A stretch of DNA of 8,111 nucleotides from Terriglobales bacterium (lineage in GTDB: Bacteria > Acidobacteriota > Terriglobia > Terriglobales > Gp1-AA117): NCBI GenBank assembly GCA_030150795.1, contig JASLFF010000645.1:1-8111 (forward strand). Direction: 5' to 3'. The first letter of the stretch is position 1; each line of letters opens with the position of its first letter. Positions 6,489 to 8,111 of this stretch are shown here, in pieces. Position numbers and translations under genes: made by a program. Under the pieces are notes generated by a model, which saw nothing but the letters and a program-made list of their open reading frames with translations, was not told where the DNA came from and made no database searches.

Positions 6489-6614
6489 TTATGAAGCTAC
6501 GACATTGTTGGTATCAGAAGAAGCTGCGAAGCTCTCTTCCATCAATTCCACGTCTTCCAGTTCCACTGTCTCAACTGACATTGAGACGGCATCAACAACT
6601 AGATTGTCCTTCAT
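6489..6614 (-). CDS. Small acidic peptide, candidate RiPP precursor
   Basis: ORF of 41 codons beginning MKDNLVVDAVSMSVE and ending NNVVAS. It has 10 acidic residues and one basic residue, no cysteine and no aromatic residue except one Phe. Residues 13-27 (SVETVELEDVELMEE) would form an acidic amphipathic helix, the style of a leader peptide; the last 14 residues are rich in Ser, Thr, Asn and Ala and would be the core, starting near SFAASS. There is no double-glycine motif. The start overlaps the acyltransferase stop (ATGA), with AAAGGAG ideally spaced upstream. It lies between two enzymes with PqqD-like domains and just before a strong hairpin, as expected for a precursor gene. I do not recognise a known precursor family. 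It could be a spurious ORF, but the start signals and placement make translation likely. Confidence 0.62.
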   Translation of the reverse strand: MKDNLVVDAVSMSVETVELEDVELMEESFAASSDTNNVVAS

Positions 6615-8111
6615 GAGTCTCTCCTTTCTTTCGTCATTGGGCCGCTTTCGGAAGAACCAGGCGCAAAACTCTGCTCCGGGTCCCTCGCCGGCGTCTCACC
6701 ACCCTGGGAGTCGCCAGATGTCAAAAACGTATGGAGAATTCGCCAATAAGACCAAGCCGCAGGATCGGTGCATACTTCGCGCTCCAGCGCGCGGTATAGC
6801 TCTGCGGCAATAGCTTCGACAGAAGCTTCTCGATTTAGCTTGATTTCCGGGCCGATCGACAGATGGAAGCGGCTGTTGGAAACCCGAATCAACTTCACCG
6901 GGAGTAGAGCAGCCTTGGATTGCTGATAAATCCAGGGCGCGCCCTTGTTCGCTTCCGCTTTCCGCCCGAGAAACGGGACGACGGTCCGAGACGGCCGGTA
7001 CTGGGCCGCTCCGTGGCCGAAATATTTTGCTACATGCTTGGCCGGCCGGGCCCAGTTACTATCCGGATAAACCAGCGCCATTCCTCCGCTCTCAAGCGCC
7101 TTGCACATGGCCAGAACACTGTCAAAATTGAAATGGCTGAACCATTTCACTTTTCCACACCCACCCAACTTCGCCGCGAGCGCCGGATCATCGAACGGCA
7201 GAACTCGCGTGTTGGCTGCCCGCGGGATTCCTCCAGCTCCGGTAAAGGAGTAGCCGTTCAACCAGAGCACCAGAATGATGAGATGGGATGAGCTAAAGTG
7301 AAAACTGGACAGCAACACACCTTGCTTCCGTGCCAGCGCTTCATCCAGGTGCTCCAGGCCGGAAATAGTGCAAGACCGCCGCATCCACTTGGCTATCTTA
7401 AGGTCGGAGAAGGTATTGAGCACTTCGATGTCCAGATCGCGCCGTATCTGCTCCGCAATGAACCCCTCGGCGATCTCGTCAATCTGGCGCGGCAACAGAG
7501 AGCTGCCAAATACACTTGCAAGGTTCTGCCGGGTCTGGCGCAAGGCCCCAAGTCGTTTGTCCCTTGACCACCTGGGCCGCACGTGGAACAGGACCGGGTA
7601 CGAGATGCTCAGTGGCAAATATTTCAGAAAGGCGCCAATCACAGCGCGCCGCACGGCCAAAGCCACCCAAGCGGATTTCTGAGTAAAGGCCTTCCAGGCG
7701 CTGGGCGCTTCGTCACAGACAACAACGCCGCCGGCACGCCGGATGATTCGCGCTTTATACAACGCAGTGATAAGGGGAGAAAGATCAGTCACCGCGCTTT
7801 CGTGTTCTTTCCCCAGCACGGCCTTCACCTCGCCAATCGAGTGGCCACTTTGCAAGAGACGCACCGCCTCAAGCCCGATAGAAGAAGTTGAGATCGCTGT
7901 TAGTATCGGAGCGCCAACGCGCACAATGTTGCACTCTGCCTCATTGATAAGTCGCACTACCACGGGAAACAACTCAAGAATGGTTGAATCTTCAAGAAGA
8001 ATGGCCGGGATGGCTGTGGATTCTAAAGTACTTGGGGACGGGGCTCTTCTAACCGATGCCTGGTTCTGCGTGTTGGCACTGATAACCGCAGTTGAAGAAT
8101 CAACTGGCGCC
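6611..8111 (-). CDS. PqqD-like domain fused to LpxL-type lysophospholipid acyltransferase (5' end outside window)
   Basis: The frame is open from the window edge to the TGA at 6613-6611, about 499 codons. No ATG or GTG lies in frame before a TTG at 7972 that has no ribosome binding site, so the true start is probably outside. The segment coded by about 7970-7730 resembles a PqqD winged helix (ISTSSIGLEAVRLLQSGHSI, then an ALYKARIIRRAGG end). The rest is LpxL/HtrB-like: SSFHFSSSH at the acyltransferase motif I position, a KALESGGMALVYPDSNW block, and a LLPVKLIR strand. LpxL enzymes move an acyl chain from ACP to an acceptor using H-x4-D/E; here the motif reads H-x4-H (7300-7283). A hydrophilic Pro/Ser/Glu-rich tail of about 30 residues ends the protein. 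It probably transfers the chain made by the downstream PKS genes; the PqqD domain suggests a peptide acceptor, which is inference. Confidence 0.87.
   Translation of the reverse strand, partial: APVDSSTAVISANTQNQASVRRAPSPSTLESTAIPAILLEDSTILELFPVVVRLINEAECNIVRVGAPILTAISTSSIGLEAVRLLQSGHSIGEVKAVLGKEHESAVTDLSPLITALYKARIIRRAGGVVVCDEAPSAWKAFTQKSAWVALAVRRAVIGAFLKYLPLSISYPVLFHVRPRWSRDKRLGALRQTRQNLASVFGSSLLPRQIDEIAEGFIAEQIRRDLDIEVLNTFSDLKIAKWMRRSCTISGLEHLDEALARKQGVLLSSFHFSSSHLIILVLWLNGYSFTGAGGIPRAANTRVLPFDDPALAAKLGGCGKVKWFSHFNFDSVLAMCKALESGGMALVYPDSNWARPAKHVAKYFGHGAAQYRPSRTVVPFLGRKAEANKGAPWIYQQSKAALLPVKLIRVSNSRFHLSIGPEIKLNREASVEAIAAELYRALEREVCTDPAAWSYWRILHTFLTSGDSQGGETPARDPEQSFAPGSSESGPMTKERRDS
6621..6627 (-). 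promoter_or_regulatory. Strong ribosome binding site of the small peptide gene
   Basis: AAAGGAG on the minus strand with a 6-base spacer to the ATG at 6614, the best Shine-Dalgarno match among the small intervals of this window. It lies inside the end of the acyltransferase coding region. It supports real and high-level translation of the 41-residue ORF. Confidence 0.65.

Noticed and set aside
1..8111. tRNA, rRNA, CRISPR arrays, tandem repeats or integrase/transposase genes
   Set aside because: No cloverleaf-like segment, regular repeat-spacer pattern or mobile-element protein is visible on either strand.

Overview
The window is almost fully coding, and every convincing gene lies on the minus strand, so transcription runs from position 8111 toward 1. 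Gaps are short. Four-base ATGA stop/start overlaps occur at 6611-6614, 5200-5203 and 1422-1425, and the layout reads as one long operon. Base composition is moderately GC-rich. LpxL-type acyltransferase homology and two Sec-type signal peptides suggest a diderm (Gram-negative) bacterium. An Acidobacteriota-like soil bacterium is my guess from gene style only; nothing here fixes the taxonomy.

In transcription order the operon contains: (1) a PqqD-like domain fused to an LpxL-type lysophospholipid acyltransferase, cut off at the window edge (8111-6611); (2) a 41-residue, very acidic small ORF with an excellent ribosome binding site (6614-6489); (3) a strong stem-loop without a U-tract (6474-6421); (4) a membrane zinc protease of family M50 with its own N-terminal PqqD-like domain (6363-5200); (5) a ketosynthase with a complete Cys-His-His triad (5203-3971); (6) a partner ketosynthase with all three catalytic residues replaced, Gln standing at the Cys position as in chain length factors (3961-2762); (7) an exported, cysteine-free thioredoxin-fold protein (2772-2191); (8) an acyl carrier protein (2168-1917); (9) a FabZ-type dehydratase (1910-1422); (10) a FabG-type ketoreductase (1425-670); (11) an exported SnoaL/DUF4440-like protein (626-111); and (12) the apparent first codons of another gene (from 92 to the window edge).

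Genes 5, 6, 8, 9 and 10 make a type II (dissociated) polyketide or fatty-acid-like assembly line: KS-alpha/KS-beta heterodimer, ACP, ketoreductase and dehydratase, with no enoyl reductase in view. On known enzymology that set should give a polyunsaturated (polyene) acyl chain on the ACP, as in aryl polyene and other highly reducing type II systems.

The unusual part is the front of the operon. A small acidic peptide gene sits between two enzymes that each carry a PqqD-like domain, the kind of domain that binds leader peptides in RiPP pathways (ribosomally made, post-translationally modified peptides). One enzyme is an acyltransferase, the other an intramembrane protease. My main inference is a hybrid pathway in which a type II PKS makes an unsaturated acyl chain, the PqqD-acyltransferase attaches it to the small ribosomal peptide, and the PqqD-M50 protease processes the product. 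The plainer alternative is a polyene pigment/lipid cluster in which the small ORF is incidental.
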